A DNA stretch of 64,000 nt from Aestuariirhabdus sp049985285. GTDB taxonomy: Bacteria > Pseudomonadota > Gammaproteobacteria > Pseudomonadales > Aestuariirhabdaceae. Location of the stretch: assembly GCF_049985285.1 (NCBI RefSeq), contig NZ_JBNIEU010000002.1, forward strand, positions 186,001 to 250,000. The letters run 5' to 3'. A program made the translations under genes and the position numbers. The notes under the pieces are model-generated. The model ran no database searches and was not told the origin of the DNA. It saw nothing but the letters and a program-made list of their open reading frames with translations. This document shows, piece by piece, positions 53,965-63,161 of this stretch. Each line of letters begins with the position of its first letter. Position 1 is the stretch's first letter.

Positions 53965-54666
53965 ATGAGTAACCCGCTTCCGGTCTCCTATTTCTCCGAT
54001 ACCTTGTGCGTGTGGGCCTATGTGTCCCAGGTGCGACTCGATGAACTTAAAACGAAACTCGGCGGCCAGCTCGATTTGAGTTACCACTTTATCTCCCTGT
54101 TTGGCTCGACGCCCAAACGCATCGCCGAAGGCTGGAAAGAGCGCGGAGGCTATGGAGGGTTTAATGAGCACGTGTTGGGTGTGGGGGCGCAGTTTGACCA
54201 CATCAATATCCATCCCCAGGTATGGAAGGAGTGCAAACCGTACAGCTCGGCCATGAGCCACCTCTTTCTAAAATCGGTACAGTTGCTAGAGCAAGACGGG
54301 GTGATAGCGGATACTCCGCAGTCAGATCTCAACCAGCGAACCTTGTTTGAAGAAACCGCATGGCAGGTGCGAGTGGCTTTTTTCGAGCAGGCGCGGGACA
54401 TCGGCAAGCGAGAGGTGCTGATGGAGGTCGCCGAGCAGGTGAAACTACCCCGAAGCGCTATCGAACGCTCGCTCAATAGTGGTGAAGCCATGTCCGAACT
54501 GTTTCGTGACCAGGAGATGAAAGATAGCTATCACCTCGAGGGCAGCCCGACCTACTTGCTCGATAATGGGCGCCAGAAGCTCTATGGCAATGTGGGCTAC
54601 CGGATTATCGAAGCCAATGTGCAGGAGCTGTTAAAGAAACCCCAGGGGCAGGCCAGCTGGTGTTGA
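53965..54666 (+). CDS. DsbA-family thioredoxin-fold protein (FrnE/HCCA isomerase-like)
   Basis: A 233-residue cytosolic protein with no signal peptide. The N-terminal strand is followed by SDTLCVWAY, with a single active-site cysteine (C15) where DsbA/FrnE has CxxC, and the cis-proline loop is EGSPTYLLDNGRQKLYGN. This fits the 2-hydroxychromene-2-carboxylate isomerase or glutathione-transferase-kappa side of the DsbA family. It follows the rhodanese by 3 bases and ends at a hairpin shared with the convergent liu operon. Confidence 0.85.
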   Translation: MSNPLPVSYFSDTLCVWAYVSQVRLDELKTKLGGQLDLSYHFISLFGSTPKRIAEGWKERGGYGGFNEHVLGVGAQFDHINIHPQVWKECKPYSSAMSHLFLKSVQLLEQDGVIADTPQSDLNQRTLFEETAWQVRVAFFEQARDIGKREVLMEVAEQVKLPRSAIERSLNSGEAMSELFRDQEMKDSYHLEGSPTYLLDNGRQKLYGNVGYRIIEANVQELLKKPQGQASWC

Positions 54667-54667
54667 C

Positions 54668-54704
54668 ACTATCAATAAGCGATTAAGTATCGCTTATTGA
54701 TAGT
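54668..54704. terminator. Hairpin between the DsbA-like gene and the liu operon
   Basis: A perfect 16-bp inverted repeat with a five-base loop (TAAGT), starting two bases after the DsbA-like stop and overlapping the last codons of liuE. It is AT-rich with no long T-tract, so termination strength is uncertain, but its place between convergent genes fits a bidirectional terminator. Confidence 0.65.
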
Positions 54705-55597
54705 AGGGCGCGTCCAGCGCGGGAGCCATTCTCCCGGCCCAGGGCGGCGGTAATAAACTGTCCTGCCTGCGCCACAGCCAGCAGGTCAATTCCGTGCTCA
54801 ATGCCCAGTCCATCCAGCAGATAGAGGAGGTCTTCGGTGGCGACGTTGCCCGAGGCTCCGCGGGCGTAGGGGCAGCCACCGAGACCGGCCACTGCACTGT
54901 CGACGACACCGACACCGCGTTGCAGCGAAGCGTAGATATTGGCGATCGCTTGCCCATAGGTATCGTGCAGGTGAACGGCTAACTGGTCGATGGCCACTTC
55001 GCTAGCGACCGCATCGAGCATACGGGTTACCGATGTCGGAGTCCCTACGCCGGTGGTGTCGCCAAGGGAGACCTCATAGCAGCCGAGATCGATTAGCTGG
55101 CGAGAGACCCGAGCCACAACAGCGGGATCCACCGCCCCCTCATAAGGGCATCCCACCACGCAGGAAACGTAGCCGCGAACCGCCACCCCGGCAGTTTTTG
55201 CGGCGGCCATGACCGGCTCGAAACGCTGTAAACTCTGTTCGATAGAGCAGTTGATATTTTTCTGGCTGAAGGCTTCGGAAGCTGCGGCAAAGATCGACAG
55301 CTCTGTTGCACCCACCTCCAGTGCGCGCTGCGCTCCTTGCAAATTCGGGGTAAGCGCAGCATAGCGAACCCCCGGCTTACGTTGCATCTGGCGGAATACC
55401 TCATCACTGCCGGCCATCTGTGGCACCCACTTGGGGTTGACGAAGCTGCCGGCCTCGATGGTATTGATCCCCGCATTAGCCAGGCGTTCGACCAGCTCCA
55501 CCTTGAGCTCGGTGCTGATCGGTTGCTTCTCGTTTTGCAGCCCGTCACGAGGGCCTACCTCGACGATGCGAACCTTGCCTGGAATTCGGCTACTCAT
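54683..55597 (-). CDS. liuE: Hydroxymethylglutaryl-CoA lyase
   Basis: A 304-residue TIM-barrel lyase that splits HMG-CoA to acetoacetate and acetyl-CoA, the last step of leucine/isovalerate breakdown. VEVGPRDGLQNE near the start holds the catalytic Arg/Asp, HLHDTYGQ the metal ligands and GGCPYARGASGN the active-site cysteine loop. I choose the ATG at 55597 (AGGGGA upstream); an in-frame ATG at 55624 overlaps the liuD stop by 11 bases. Confidence 0.95.
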   Translation of the reverse strand: MSSRIPGKVRIVEVGPRDGLQNEKQPISTELKVELVERLANAGINTIEAGSFVNPKWVPQMAGSDEVFRQMQRKPGVRYAALTPNLQGAQRALEVGATELSIFAAASEAFSQKNINCSIEQSLQRFEPVMAAAKTAGVAVRGYVSCVVGCPYEGAVDPAVVARVSRQLIDLGCYEVSLGDTTGVGTPTSVTRMLDAVASEVAIDQLAVHLHDTYGQAIANIYASLQRGVGVVDSAVAGLGGCPYARGASGNVATEDLLYLLDGLGIEHGIDLLAVAQAGQFITAALGRENGSRAGRALLSISDT

Positions 55598-55613
55598 ACG
55601 CTGTTTCCCCTGT

Positions 55614-57635
55614 TCAGGACTCATTATCGTTTGCGAATGCTAACAGTTCGCTGCCGCCATCTACCAGGTCACCGTTTTGATAGTAGAAGGAGGTGACCTT
55701 GCCATCGGCAGGCGCACGGATGCTGTGCTCCATCTTCATCGCCTCCATCACCAACAGGGCGTCGCCTTTGGCTACCTGGCTGCCGGGTTCCACCAGCAGC
55801 GCCACAATGGTGCCATTCATCGGCGCGTTAAGGGCGCCGGCATTGTTGCCGCTCTGTTCATCGCCCAGGTCGGGGGTTTGCACTCGAAAACTGAGGGCGT
55901 TGTTGGCGGTATAAAGGCTGATAATATCGTCATGCTCACTGACCGTCGCATTGAACTGGTAACCATCGAGGTCGGCACGTAGCTGATTGCCATCGAGTAC
56001 TCCCCGTGCATCGCTGCAGTAGCGAGTTCCGGGGCCCTCTATGCGGTACCCGCAGGCCGCTCCGCTACGGCGCTGCTCTACCGTTAGCGGATACTCCTGT
56101 TCGTGTAGCAGGAGCGTGAAGTGCTGCCGGCTGGGGGCGTTGAGCCGCCAGCCCTGGGTCTGGTGCCAGGGCGAGGAGGGGTCGTGGGAGTGAGTCGCTG
56201 CTTGCTGGGCGCGCTGTTGCTGACGCAATACCAGGTAGAGTGCTGCCAGGGGCAGGTCTTGCCCCACGCGCTCGTCGCTATCGAGGAAAATCGCTGCGTG
56301 GTGCTTGTCGATAAATCCCGTATCGAGGTCAGCATCGCGGAAGGGTTGGCTGTTGGCCAGGTTATAGAGGAACTCCAGGTTGGTGGTCATGCCGCTGATT
56401 CTATATTCACCCAGAGCCCGGGTGAGACGCGCCAGGGCTCGGTCACGATCCTCGTCCCATACCACCAGCTTGGCAATCATGGGGTCGTAAAAAACGCTGA
56501 CCTCATCGCCCTGGCGTACCCCCGAGTCGACTCGCACGTGGTCGCTGCTGGCGGGCGGCTGCAGGAAGCTCAGGGTGCCGGTCACGGGCAAAAAGTCATT
56601 ATCCGGATCCTCGGCGTAGACCCGTGCCTCGAAGGCATGACCCTGTATTTGAAGCTCATGCTGCTGCAGGGGCAGGGGCTCTCCACTGGCCACCCGTAGT
56701 TGCCACTCCACCAGATCCTGTGCGGTGATCATTTCAGTAACGGGATGCTCCACCTGCAGGCGGGTGTTCATCTCCATAAAGTAGAAGGAGCCATCGCTAT
56801 CGAGCAGGAACTCGACCGTGCCTGCGCCTTCGTAGGCGATCGCCTGAGCCGCGAGAATAGCCGCCTCTCCCATCTGTTGGCGCAGCGCTTGGTCGAGTCC
56901 GGGCGCGGGTGCCTCCTCGATCACTTTTTGGTGCCGGCGTTGCACGGAACAGTCGCGCTCGAACAGGTAGACAGCGTTACCCTGCTGATCGCAGAACACC
57001 TGAATTTCGACATGGCGGGGCTGGGTCAGGTATTTTTCCACCAGCATGCGGTCGTCGCCGAAGGCGTTGATGGCCTCGCGTCTGGCCGCCGCCAGGGCGT
57101 CATCAAACTCCTCAGCGCTCCACACCTGGCGCATGCCTTTACCACCACCACCGGCGGTGGCTTTGAGCAGTACGGGATAGCCCATAGCATCGCTGGCCTG
57201 CTTGAGTATGGCGAGACTCTGATCGTCTCCGTGGTATCCGGGTACCAGTGGAACGCCGGCGTTTTCCATAATCTGCTTGGCGGCAGATTTTGAGCCCATC
57301 GCTTCAATGGCGCTGACCGGCGGGCCAATAAACACCAGGTCGTTTCGTTTGCAGGCGTTACAGAACTCCGCATTTTCTGACAGAAACCCGTAGCCGGGAT
57401 GGATCGCCTGGGCGCCGGTGCGCAAGGCGGCCTCGATCACCCGCTCACCCAGAAGGTAGGATTCCCGCGAGGGCGCGGCTCCGATATGCACCGCTTCATC
57501 GGCCATGGTGACATGAAGGGCGTTGCGGTCGGCGTCGCTGTAGACGGCCACGGTCGCTATCCCCAGTCGTTGCGCTGTGCGGATCACACGGCAGGCGATT
57601 TCGCCCCGGTTCGCAATCAGTATCTTGTTAAACAT
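55614..57635 (-). CDS. liuD: Methylcrotonyl-CoA carboxylase biotin-containing (alpha) subunit
   Basis: A 673-residue protein: biotin carboxylase domain (about 1-445, with ATP-grasp loop GGGGKGMR), a linking region and a C-terminal biotin carrier domain (about 600-665) with the biotinylated lysine in VMEAMKMEHS. With liuB it carboxylates 3-methylcrotonyl-CoA. AAGGAG nine bases before the ATG; 6 bases after liuC. Confidence 0.96.
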   Translation of the reverse strand: MFNKILIANRGEIACRVIRTAQRLGIATVAVYSDADRNALHVTMADEAVHIGAAPSRESYLLGERVIEAALRTGAQAIHPGYGFLSENAEFCNACKRNDLVFIGPPVSAIEAMGSKSAAKQIMENAGVPLVPGYHGDDQSLAILKQASDAMGYPVLLKATAGGGGKGMRQVWSAEEFDDALAAARREAINAFGDDRMLVEKYLTQPRHVEIQVFCDQQGNAVYLFERDCSVQRRHQKVIEEAPAPGLDQALRQQMGEAAILAAQAIAYEGAGTVEFLLDSDGSFYFMEMNTRLQVEHPVTEMITAQDLVEWQLRVASGEPLPLQQHELQIQGHAFEARVYAEDPDNDFLPVTGTLSFLQPPASSDHVRVDSGVRQGDEVSVFYDPMIAKLVVWDEDRDRALARLTRALGEYRISGMTTNLEFLYNLANSQPFRDADLDTGFIDKHHAAIFLDSDERVGQDLPLAALYLVLRQQQRAQQAATHSHDPSSPWHQTQGWRLNAPSRQHFTLLLHEQEYPLTVEQRRSGAACGYRIEGPGTRYCSDARGVLDGNQLRADLDGYQFNATVSEHDDIISLYTANNALSFRVQTPDLGDEQSGNNAGALNAPMNGTIVALLVEPGSQVAKGDALLVMEAMKMEHSIRAPADGKVTSFYYQNGDLVDGGSELLAFANDNES

Positions 57636-57641
57636 ATCGGC

Positions 57642-58433
57642 TTACTCCTTGATCCAGGGGGGCGATTGCTTGTCGAGAAAAGCGCCCAAACCGGCCTGGC
57701 CTTCCGGGGACACCCGGATGCTGGCAATGCGTTCGCAGGTGCTGCCGATCAGCTCATCATCAATGGGGCGACCTGCCACCTCAAACAGCAGCTGCTTGGC
57801 CGCCGCCACTGCGTGAGGCCCGTTCGCCAGTATCTGGCTTAGCAGGTGTTCGAGCTGTGAATCCAGCTCCTCTTCGTCGACCACCTCACTGACCAGCCCC
57901 AGTATTTGTGCGCGCTGGGCACTGAAGCGCTCGGCGGTGGTGAAGTAACGGCGCGCGGCGCGTTGGCCGATGGCGTCGATGACGTAGGGTGATATGGTTG
58001 CCGGCACCAGGCCGATGCGGACTTCACTGAGGCAAAAGCTGGCACGACTGGAGGCGATCGCCATATCGCAACAGCTGACCAGACCAACGGCACCACCAAA
58101 GGCGGCACCCTGAACCCGGGCGATGGTGGGTTTGGGCATGGTGTTGAGCTGTTGCAGCATATTAGCCAGCGCGTTGGCGTCGCGCAGATTCTCCTCGAAG
58201 GAGTAGTCGGCCATGCGCTTCATCCAGTTGAGATCAGCACCGGCAGAGAAACTGCGCCCGCTGGACGCCAGCACCAGCGCGCGCACCTCATCATTGGTGG
58301 CCAGTGTGGTGAAGTGTTCGCTCAGTGCGGCGATCATTCCATCGTCAAAGGCGTTGTGCTTGTCGGGGTTATTGAGCGTAACCGTGGCAATTCCCCGGCT
58401 ATCGATGGTGCAGGTTACTGTTGTGCTAGACAT
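57642..58433 (-). CDS. liuC: Methylglutaconyl-CoA hydratase
   Basis: A 263-residue enoyl-CoA hydratase/isomerase-family enzyme (AGADLNWMK and GAAFGGAVGLVSCCDMAIA form the oxyanion hole and active-site region). By position inside the liu cluster it hydrates 3-methylglutaconyl-CoA to HMG-CoA. Spacing: 53 bases after liuB, 6 before liuD. Confidence 0.94.
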   Translation of the reverse strand: MSSTTVTCTIDSRGIATVTLNNPDKHNAFDDGMIAALSEHFTTLATNDEVRALVLASSGRSFSAGADLNWMKRMADYSFEENLRDANALANMLQQLNTMPKPTIARVQGAAFGGAVGLVSCCDMAIASSRASFCLSEVRIGLVPATISPYVIDAIGQRAARRYFTTAERFSAQRAQILGLVSEVVDEEELDSQLEHLLSQILANGPHAVAAAKQLLFEVAGRPIDDELIGSTCERIASIRVSPEGQAGLGAFLDKQSPPWIKE

Positions 58434-58486
58434 AATAGTTGCTCATGTTAATTATTGGCAGTCCGTGGCGTTAGGTGACAGCCGCT

Positions 58487-60094
58487 TCACATCCGGAACA
58501 CCCCGAAACGGGTCTCCTCAATCTCCCGGTTCATGGCCGCAGAGATCGATAGCCCCAGTACCATACGCGTATCTGCCGGATCGATGACGCCGTCGTCCCA
58601 CAGACGTGCGGAGGCAAAGTAGGGGTGTCCCTGCTGCTCGTAGGTATCAATAATGGGTTGCTTGAATTGCTCTTCGGCTTCCTTGCTCCACGGCTCGCCC
58701 GCCTTATCTTTTTGATCGCGTTTAACCTGAGCCAGTACGCCCGCCGCCTGTTCACCGCCCATCACCGAGATGCGTGCATTGGGCCACATAAAGAGGAAGC
58801 GTGGATCGTAAGCGCGACCACACATACCGTAATTGCCGGCGCCAAAGGAGCCTCCAATCAAAACGGTGAATTTGGGAACCTGGGCGCTGGCGACGGCGGT
58901 AACCATCTTGGCACCGTGCTTGGCGATGCCTCCCTGCTCGTACTGGGATCCCACCATAAAACCAGTAATATTTTGCAGGAATACCAGTGGAATTTTGCGT
59001 TGCGCGCAGAGTTCAATAAAGTGGGCGCCTTTTTGTGCAGACTCACTAAACAGGATGCCGTTGTTGGCGACGATACCCACCGGGTAACCGAAAATACGCG
59101 CGAATCCACATACCAGAGTGGTGCCGTAGAGGGCCTTGAACTCGTCGAAATCGGAACCATCCACCAGTCGTGCGATCACCTCACGGACATCGTAAGGCTG
59201 GCGCGAATCCTTGGGGATGATGCCGTACAGTTCCGTGGCGTCGTACAGCGGGTCAACAGTGGGAGCGGTATCGGCTTGCACGGGTTTGACGCGGTTCAGG
59301 CGCGATATCGCCTGCCGCGCCAGCTGCAGGGCGTGGTGATCGTTTTGCGCGTAGTGGTCGGCTACCCCCGAGGTGCGGCAATGAACATCGGCCCCGCCCA
59401 ACTCCTCGGCGCTGACCACTTCACCGGTCGCCGCCTTAACCAGAGGCGGGCCGCCGAGGAAAATAGTGCCCTGTTCGCGCACGATAATCGATTCGTCGGC
59501 CATCGCGGGCACATAGGCTCCACCGGCGGTGCAGGACCCCATTACCACGGCAATCTGCGGGATCGCCTGGGCTGACATATTGGCCTGGTTAAAGAAGATG
59601 CGACCGAAGTGCTCGCGGTCGGGAAACACCTCGTCCTGTTGCGGTAAGTTGGCACCGCCAGAATCAACCAGATAGATGCAAGGTAGATTGTTTTCGCGAG
59701 CGATGGTTTGCGCGCGCAGATGCTTCTTTACGGTCAGGGGGAAGTAGGTTCCACCCTTTACGGTGGCGTCGTTGGCAACGATAATGCACTCCTGACCGCT
59801 TACCCGGCCAATTCCGGTGATGATGCCGGCACCGGGAACATGGTCGTCGTACACCTCGAAGGCGGCCAGCTGGGAAAACTCCAACAACGGTGCACCTGGG
59901 TCGAGGAGTGCGTTAACGCGCTCTCGAGGCAGTAGTTTACCTCGTGAAAGATGACGTTCCCTTGCTTTTTCTCCGCCACCCAGAGAGATCGTTGCGAGTT
60001 TATCGTGCAGGTCGTCGACCTGTGACTGCATATGCTCACGATTGGCCGCAAACTCCTGGCTGCGGGTATTGATGCCTGATTTAAGTGTCGCCAT
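58487..60094 (-). CDS. liuB: Methylcrotonyl-CoA carboxylase carboxyltransferase (beta) subunit
   Basis: A 535-residue carboxyl-CoA transferase with N- and C-terminal halves of the crotonase-like fold; oxyanion regions GSCTAGGAYVPAM and GGSFGAGNYGMCGRAY are conserved. It transfers the carboxyl from biotin on LiuD to 3-methylcrotonyl-CoA. 26 bases after liuA. Confidence 0.97.
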   Translation of the reverse strand: MATLKSGINTRSQEFAANREHMQSQVDDLHDKLATISLGGGEKARERHLSRGKLLPRERVNALLDPGAPLLEFSQLAAFEVYDDHVPGAGIITGIGRVSGQECIIVANDATVKGGTYFPLTVKKHLRAQTIARENNLPCIYLVDSGGANLPQQDEVFPDREHFGRIFFNQANMSAQAIPQIAVVMGSCTAGGAYVPAMADESIIVREQGTIFLGGPPLVKAATGEVVSAEELGGADVHCRTSGVADHYAQNDHHALQLARQAISRLNRVKPVQADTAPTVDPLYDATELYGIIPKDSRQPYDVREVIARLVDGSDFDEFKALYGTTLVCGFARIFGYPVGIVANNGILFSESAQKGAHFIELCAQRKIPLVFLQNITGFMVGSQYEQGGIAKHGAKMVTAVASAQVPKFTVLIGGSFGAGNYGMCGRAYDPRFLFMWPNARISVMGGEQAAGVLAQVKRDQKDKAGEPWSKEAEEQFKQPIIDTYEQQGHPYFASARLWDDGVIDPADTRMVLGLSISAAMNREIEETRFGVFRM

Positions 60095-60120
60095 GGTAGC
60101 TGGTCCCCGACCCGGGTGGA

Positions 60121-61290
60121 TTACTTGGTTTCGTTAAACAGTTCGCGCCCGATCAGCATGCGGCGGATCTCACTGGTGCCGGCGCCGATCTCATAAAGCT
60201 TGGCGTCCCGTAGCAGGCGCCCGGTGGGGAACTCGTTGATGTAACCGTTGCCGCCGAGGGTCTGGATCGCTTGCAGGGCCATCTGGGTCGCGCGCTCGGC
60301 GGTATAGAGAATAACGGCAGCGGCGTCCTTGCGTGACTCCTTACCCCGGTCGCAGGCTTTGGCGACTGCGTAGAGGTAGGCGCGAGAGGCGCTGAGTTCG
60401 GTGTACATATCGGCCACCTTGCCCTGCATCAACTGAAACTCGCCGATCGACTGGCCAAACTGCTTACGGTCATGAATATAGGGCACCACAATATCGAGGC
60501 ACGCCTGCATGATGCCGACGGGGCCACCCGAGAGAACGGTACGTTCGTAGTCGAGGCCACTCATCAGTACCTTAACCCCCTCTCCCTCCTGACCGAGGAT
60601 ATTCTCAGCCGGAACCTTGCAATCCTGGAACACCAGCTCGCAGGTGTTGGACCCGCGCATGCCGAGTTTGTCGAGCTTTTGGTGACGACTGAAACCGGGG
60701 TAGTCGCGCTCGACAATAAAAGCGGTCATGCCCCAGGCGCCCTTGTTGGTATCGGTTTTGGCGTAGATCACGTAGGTGTTGGCGTCAGGGCCGTTGGTAA
60801 TCCACATCTTGTTGCCGTTGAGCACGTAATGGTCACTCTGGCGGTCGGCGCGCAACTTCATGCTCACCACATCGCTGCCGGCGTTGGGCTCAGACATCGC
60901 CAGTGCCCCGATGTGCTCGCCGGAGCAGAGTTTGGGCAGGTATTTGCGTTTCTGCTCCTGGTTACCGTTCTTGAAGATCTGATTGACGCAGAGGTTGGAG
61001 TGGGCGCCGTAGGAGAGGCCGACGGAGGCCGAGGCGCGGGATATCTCCTCCATGGCGATGGTGTGCGCCAGATAGCCCATGTTGCTGCCACCGTACTCCT
61101 CAGACACCGTCACCCCCAGCAAGCCCATATCACCGAACTTGCGCCACATATCCATGGGGAACTCGTTGCTGCGGTCGATCGCTTCGGCGCGGGGGGCCAG
61201 TTCCGCCTGGCAAAACTGGTACACCGCATCGCGCAGCATGTCGATATCTTCGCCCAGGTCGAAATTGAGAGTGGGGTAGCTGACGTTCAT
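60121..61290 (-). CDS. liuA: Isovaleryl-CoA dehydrogenase
   Basis: A 389-residue FAD acyl-CoA dehydrogenase that oxidises isovaleryl-CoA to 3-methylcrotonyl-CoA and passes electrons to ETF. Signature ALAMSEPNAGSDV and the C-terminal QTLGGNGYINEFPTGRLLRD are present; the catalytic glutamate lies in the SGLDYERTVL segment, the isovaleryl-CoA dehydrogenase position. GAGGAGAG precedes the ATG. Confidence 0.96.
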   Translation of the reverse strand: MNVSYPTLNFDLGEDIDMLRDAVYQFCQAELAPRAEAIDRSNEFPMDMWRKFGDMGLLGVTVSEEYGGSNMGYLAHTIAMEEISRASASVGLSYGAHSNLCVNQIFKNGNQEQKRKYLPKLCSGEHIGALAMSEPNAGSDVVSMKLRADRQSDHYVLNGNKMWITNGPDANTYVIYAKTDTNKGAWGMTAFIVERDYPGFSRHQKLDKLGMRGSNTCELVFQDCKVPAENILGQEGEGVKVLMSGLDYERTVLSGGPVGIMQACLDIVVPYIHDRKQFGQSIGEFQLMQGKVADMYTELSASRAYLYAVAKACDRGKESRKDAAAVILYTAERATQMALQAIQTLGGNGYINEFPTGRLLRDAKLYEIGAGTSEIRRMLIGRELFNETK

Positions 61291-61443
61291 GATCTCTCCT
61301 CGTTGGACACCGGTTTTACCGGTCTCCTTCGTTGTAATGGTTGATTGTTATCGTTGTTTGTTACGGTTGATGGTTGGGGCTATCTGCAATGGATCTGGTT
61401 GGCTCGATGGCTAAATCGCCGATGTCGTTGCAAGCGTCCCGGC

Positions 61444-61848
61444 TTAGTCGCCACTAACCCCCAGCTCCCTGAGAGCGTCGTTGCAGCGCTGTTCGGATTC
61501 CTGCAGGTCGAGCATCATCACCTCGATATCATGAAGTTGCTGCTGCAGGGTCTCCTTGCGGCCACGGATGCGGTCAATGAGGGTTTTTAGTTGCTCTTCA
61601 TTGCTTTGCCCCGGGCTGTACATACCAATAATGTCGCGACTCTCCTCCAGGCTCAGCCCCAGGCGCTTGCCCCGCAGGATCAGCTTGAGTGTGGTTCTAT
61701 CTGCGGGCGTGTAGATTCGAGTCTGCCCTCGTCGCTCCGGGGCCAACAGGCCCTTGTCTTCGTAGAAGCGAATAGTGCGGGTGGTGATATCGAACTCCTT
61801 TGCGAGATCGGAGATGCTGTAGGTCTTGGGCTGTTCGGAACTGGGCAT
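61444..61848 (-). CDS. liuR: MerR-family regulator LiuR
   Basis: A 134-residue MerR-type regulator: N-terminal HTH (YSISDLAKEFDITTRTIRFYEDKGLL), then a dimerisation helix. It lacks metal-binding cysteines. In Proteobacteria LiuR controls branched-chain amino-acid degradation, and it heads the liuABCDE genes here (153-base gap to liuA), so that call follows from context. A perfect palindrome lies upstream at 61889. Confidence 0.93.
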   Translation of the reverse strand: MPSSEQPKTYSISDLAKEFDITTRTIRFYEDKGLLAPERRGQTRIYTPADRTTLKLILRGKRLGLSLEESRDIIGMYSPGQSNEEQLKTLIDRIRGRKETLQQQLHDIEVMMLDLQESEQRCNDALRELGVSGD

Positions 61849-61888
61849 AGCGCGCTCTATTCTAGTGATCGACTTATTGTAGATTTGC

Positions 61889-61904
61889 TTTACGTTAACG
61901 TAAA
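61889..61904. promoter_or_regulatory. LiuR-type palindrome and promoter upstream of liuR
   Basis: TTTACGTTAACGTAAA is a perfect 16-bp palindrome 41 bases before the liuR start. Read on the minus strand, TTTACG as -35 and TACAAT as -10 are 17 bases apart, with the palindrome covering the -35 and the first part of the spacer, as expected for MerR-family control. It should autoregulate liuR and the downstream operon. Confidence 0.75.
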
Positions 61905-62036
61905 GGTAAAAGATGTTATGAGCAAGTCGGGTTTACAAACAAAATGCGATGAGCGAGCTGTTTTGTGGCGGCCCGCCGTTAATGGGAGTGCCCTCCCGGC
62001 CCGGTTTGGGGTATAACTTGGGGTCGACAGGAACTC

Positions 62037-63161
62037 TTGAGCGTATTAATGGAACAGGGAATGGTTCACAGATTGTGGCAGCGAGGCAGCCTGATTGGGG
62101 TCCGCGATTTGAGGTCACCGGCGCGCGAACGGGTGGTGGTGATTAACCAGTTTGTGGTGTTGGCGTTGCTGATTACCCTCGCCTACCAGCTATTCTACCT
62201 ATTGACCGACCTACAACGCATGCTGCCCGTGGTACTGGTGCACGGCCTCAGTATGCTGATCTATCTCCTTGCGCTCGGCGCTAACCATCACCGCTTTTAC
62301 CTGTCGGGAGCGCTGCTGGCGCTGGCTGGACCCGCGCTGGTTCAGGTGCCCGGTGTCACCTATTTAATCAGCGCGGACTCGGGGATGCATATCTTTTTGC
62401 TCAGCGGAGGTGTGCTGACGTTTCTGGTATTTTCTGACCGGCAGTACTGGTTACGCTACCTGTTTTTGCTGGTCTCCACGCTGCTGTTTTTTATCCTCGA
62501 CCAATATTGCCGGCCTGAAATCGCCTCGGTGCAACTGCCTGCCGAGCAGTTGCGTCTGATGTATATGCTCAATATTGCCGGTTTTGTTGCGCTGCTTTAT
62601 GTGCTTTCCAAGCTTTTCCATGGTCAACTGATCTTGCAGGGGGGGCGTATTGAACGCCAGGCACACGACCTTGCCCGTCTGGCCAATACCGATGTGCTGA
62701 CCCAGTTGCCCAACCGCCGCCGAATCATCTCCGAGGCGCAGCCCGGCGGATTGTTTGAAGGGGTGGTGGCGATTGCCGATATTGATCATTTTAAGGAGGT
62801 CAATGACCTGCACGGCCATGCCTGCGGCGACGCCATCCTTAAAGGGGTGGCCGACATCATGCAAGCTTCCATCCGCGATATCGACCGTGTGGGACGCTGG
62901 GGAGGAGAGGAGTTTATCTTTCTGCTCACCCAAAACTCGCTGGAGGACGCCCGCCTCGTACTGGAGCGGGTGCGCAAGCAGATAGAATCCACCGCGATCG
63001 GTTACGAGTCCCGGGAGTTTCGCGTCACCATCTCCATAGGTATGGCGGTAATGGGACCCGCGCGCAGCTTCGACGAGGCGTTACGGGAGGCGGACAACGC
63101 GCTTTACCGGGGCAAGCGCCAGGGACGCAACTGTGTCGTGGCCGAGGCGTACGCTCACTGA
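62037..63161 (+). CDS. Membrane diguanylate cyclase
   Basis: A 374-residue protein with about five to six N-terminal helices (about 38-200) and a C-terminal GGDEF domain (about 215-370). The active-site motif is GGEEF and the product-inhibition I-site RDID lies five residues before it, so an active, feedback-inhibited c-di-GMP synthase is likely. The sensor is unassigned. The TTG at 62037 has AGGA four bases upstream; ATG at 62049 or 62061 are alternatives. It overlaps the convergent last gene by 7 bases. Confidence 0.92.
   Translation: MSVLMEQGMVHRLWQRGSLIGVRDLRSPARERVVVINQFVVLALLITLAYQLFYLLTDLQRMLPVVLVHGLSMLIYLLALGANHHRFYLSGALLALAGPALVQVPGVTYLISADSGMHIFLLSGGVLTFLVFSDRQYWLRYLFLLVSTLLFFILDQYCRPEIASVQLPAEQLRLMYMLNIAGFVALLYVLSKLFHGQLILQGGRIERQAHDLARLANTDVLTQLPNRRRIISEAQPGGLFEGVVAIADIDHFKEVNDLHGHACGDAILKGVADIMQASIRDIDRVGRWGGEEFIFLLTQNSLEDARLVLERVRKQIESTAIGYESREFRVTISIGMAVMGPARSFDEALREADNALYRGKRQGRNCVVAEAYAH

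Noticed and set aside
58625..59575. 316-residue plus-strand open frame
   Set aside because: It lies entirely opposite liuB, whose protein is clearly conserved; the frame has no family features and is a shadow caused by codon bias.
60472..61344. 290-residue plus-strand open frame
   Set aside because: Antisense of liuA with repetitive His/Gly/Val composition; shadow frame.
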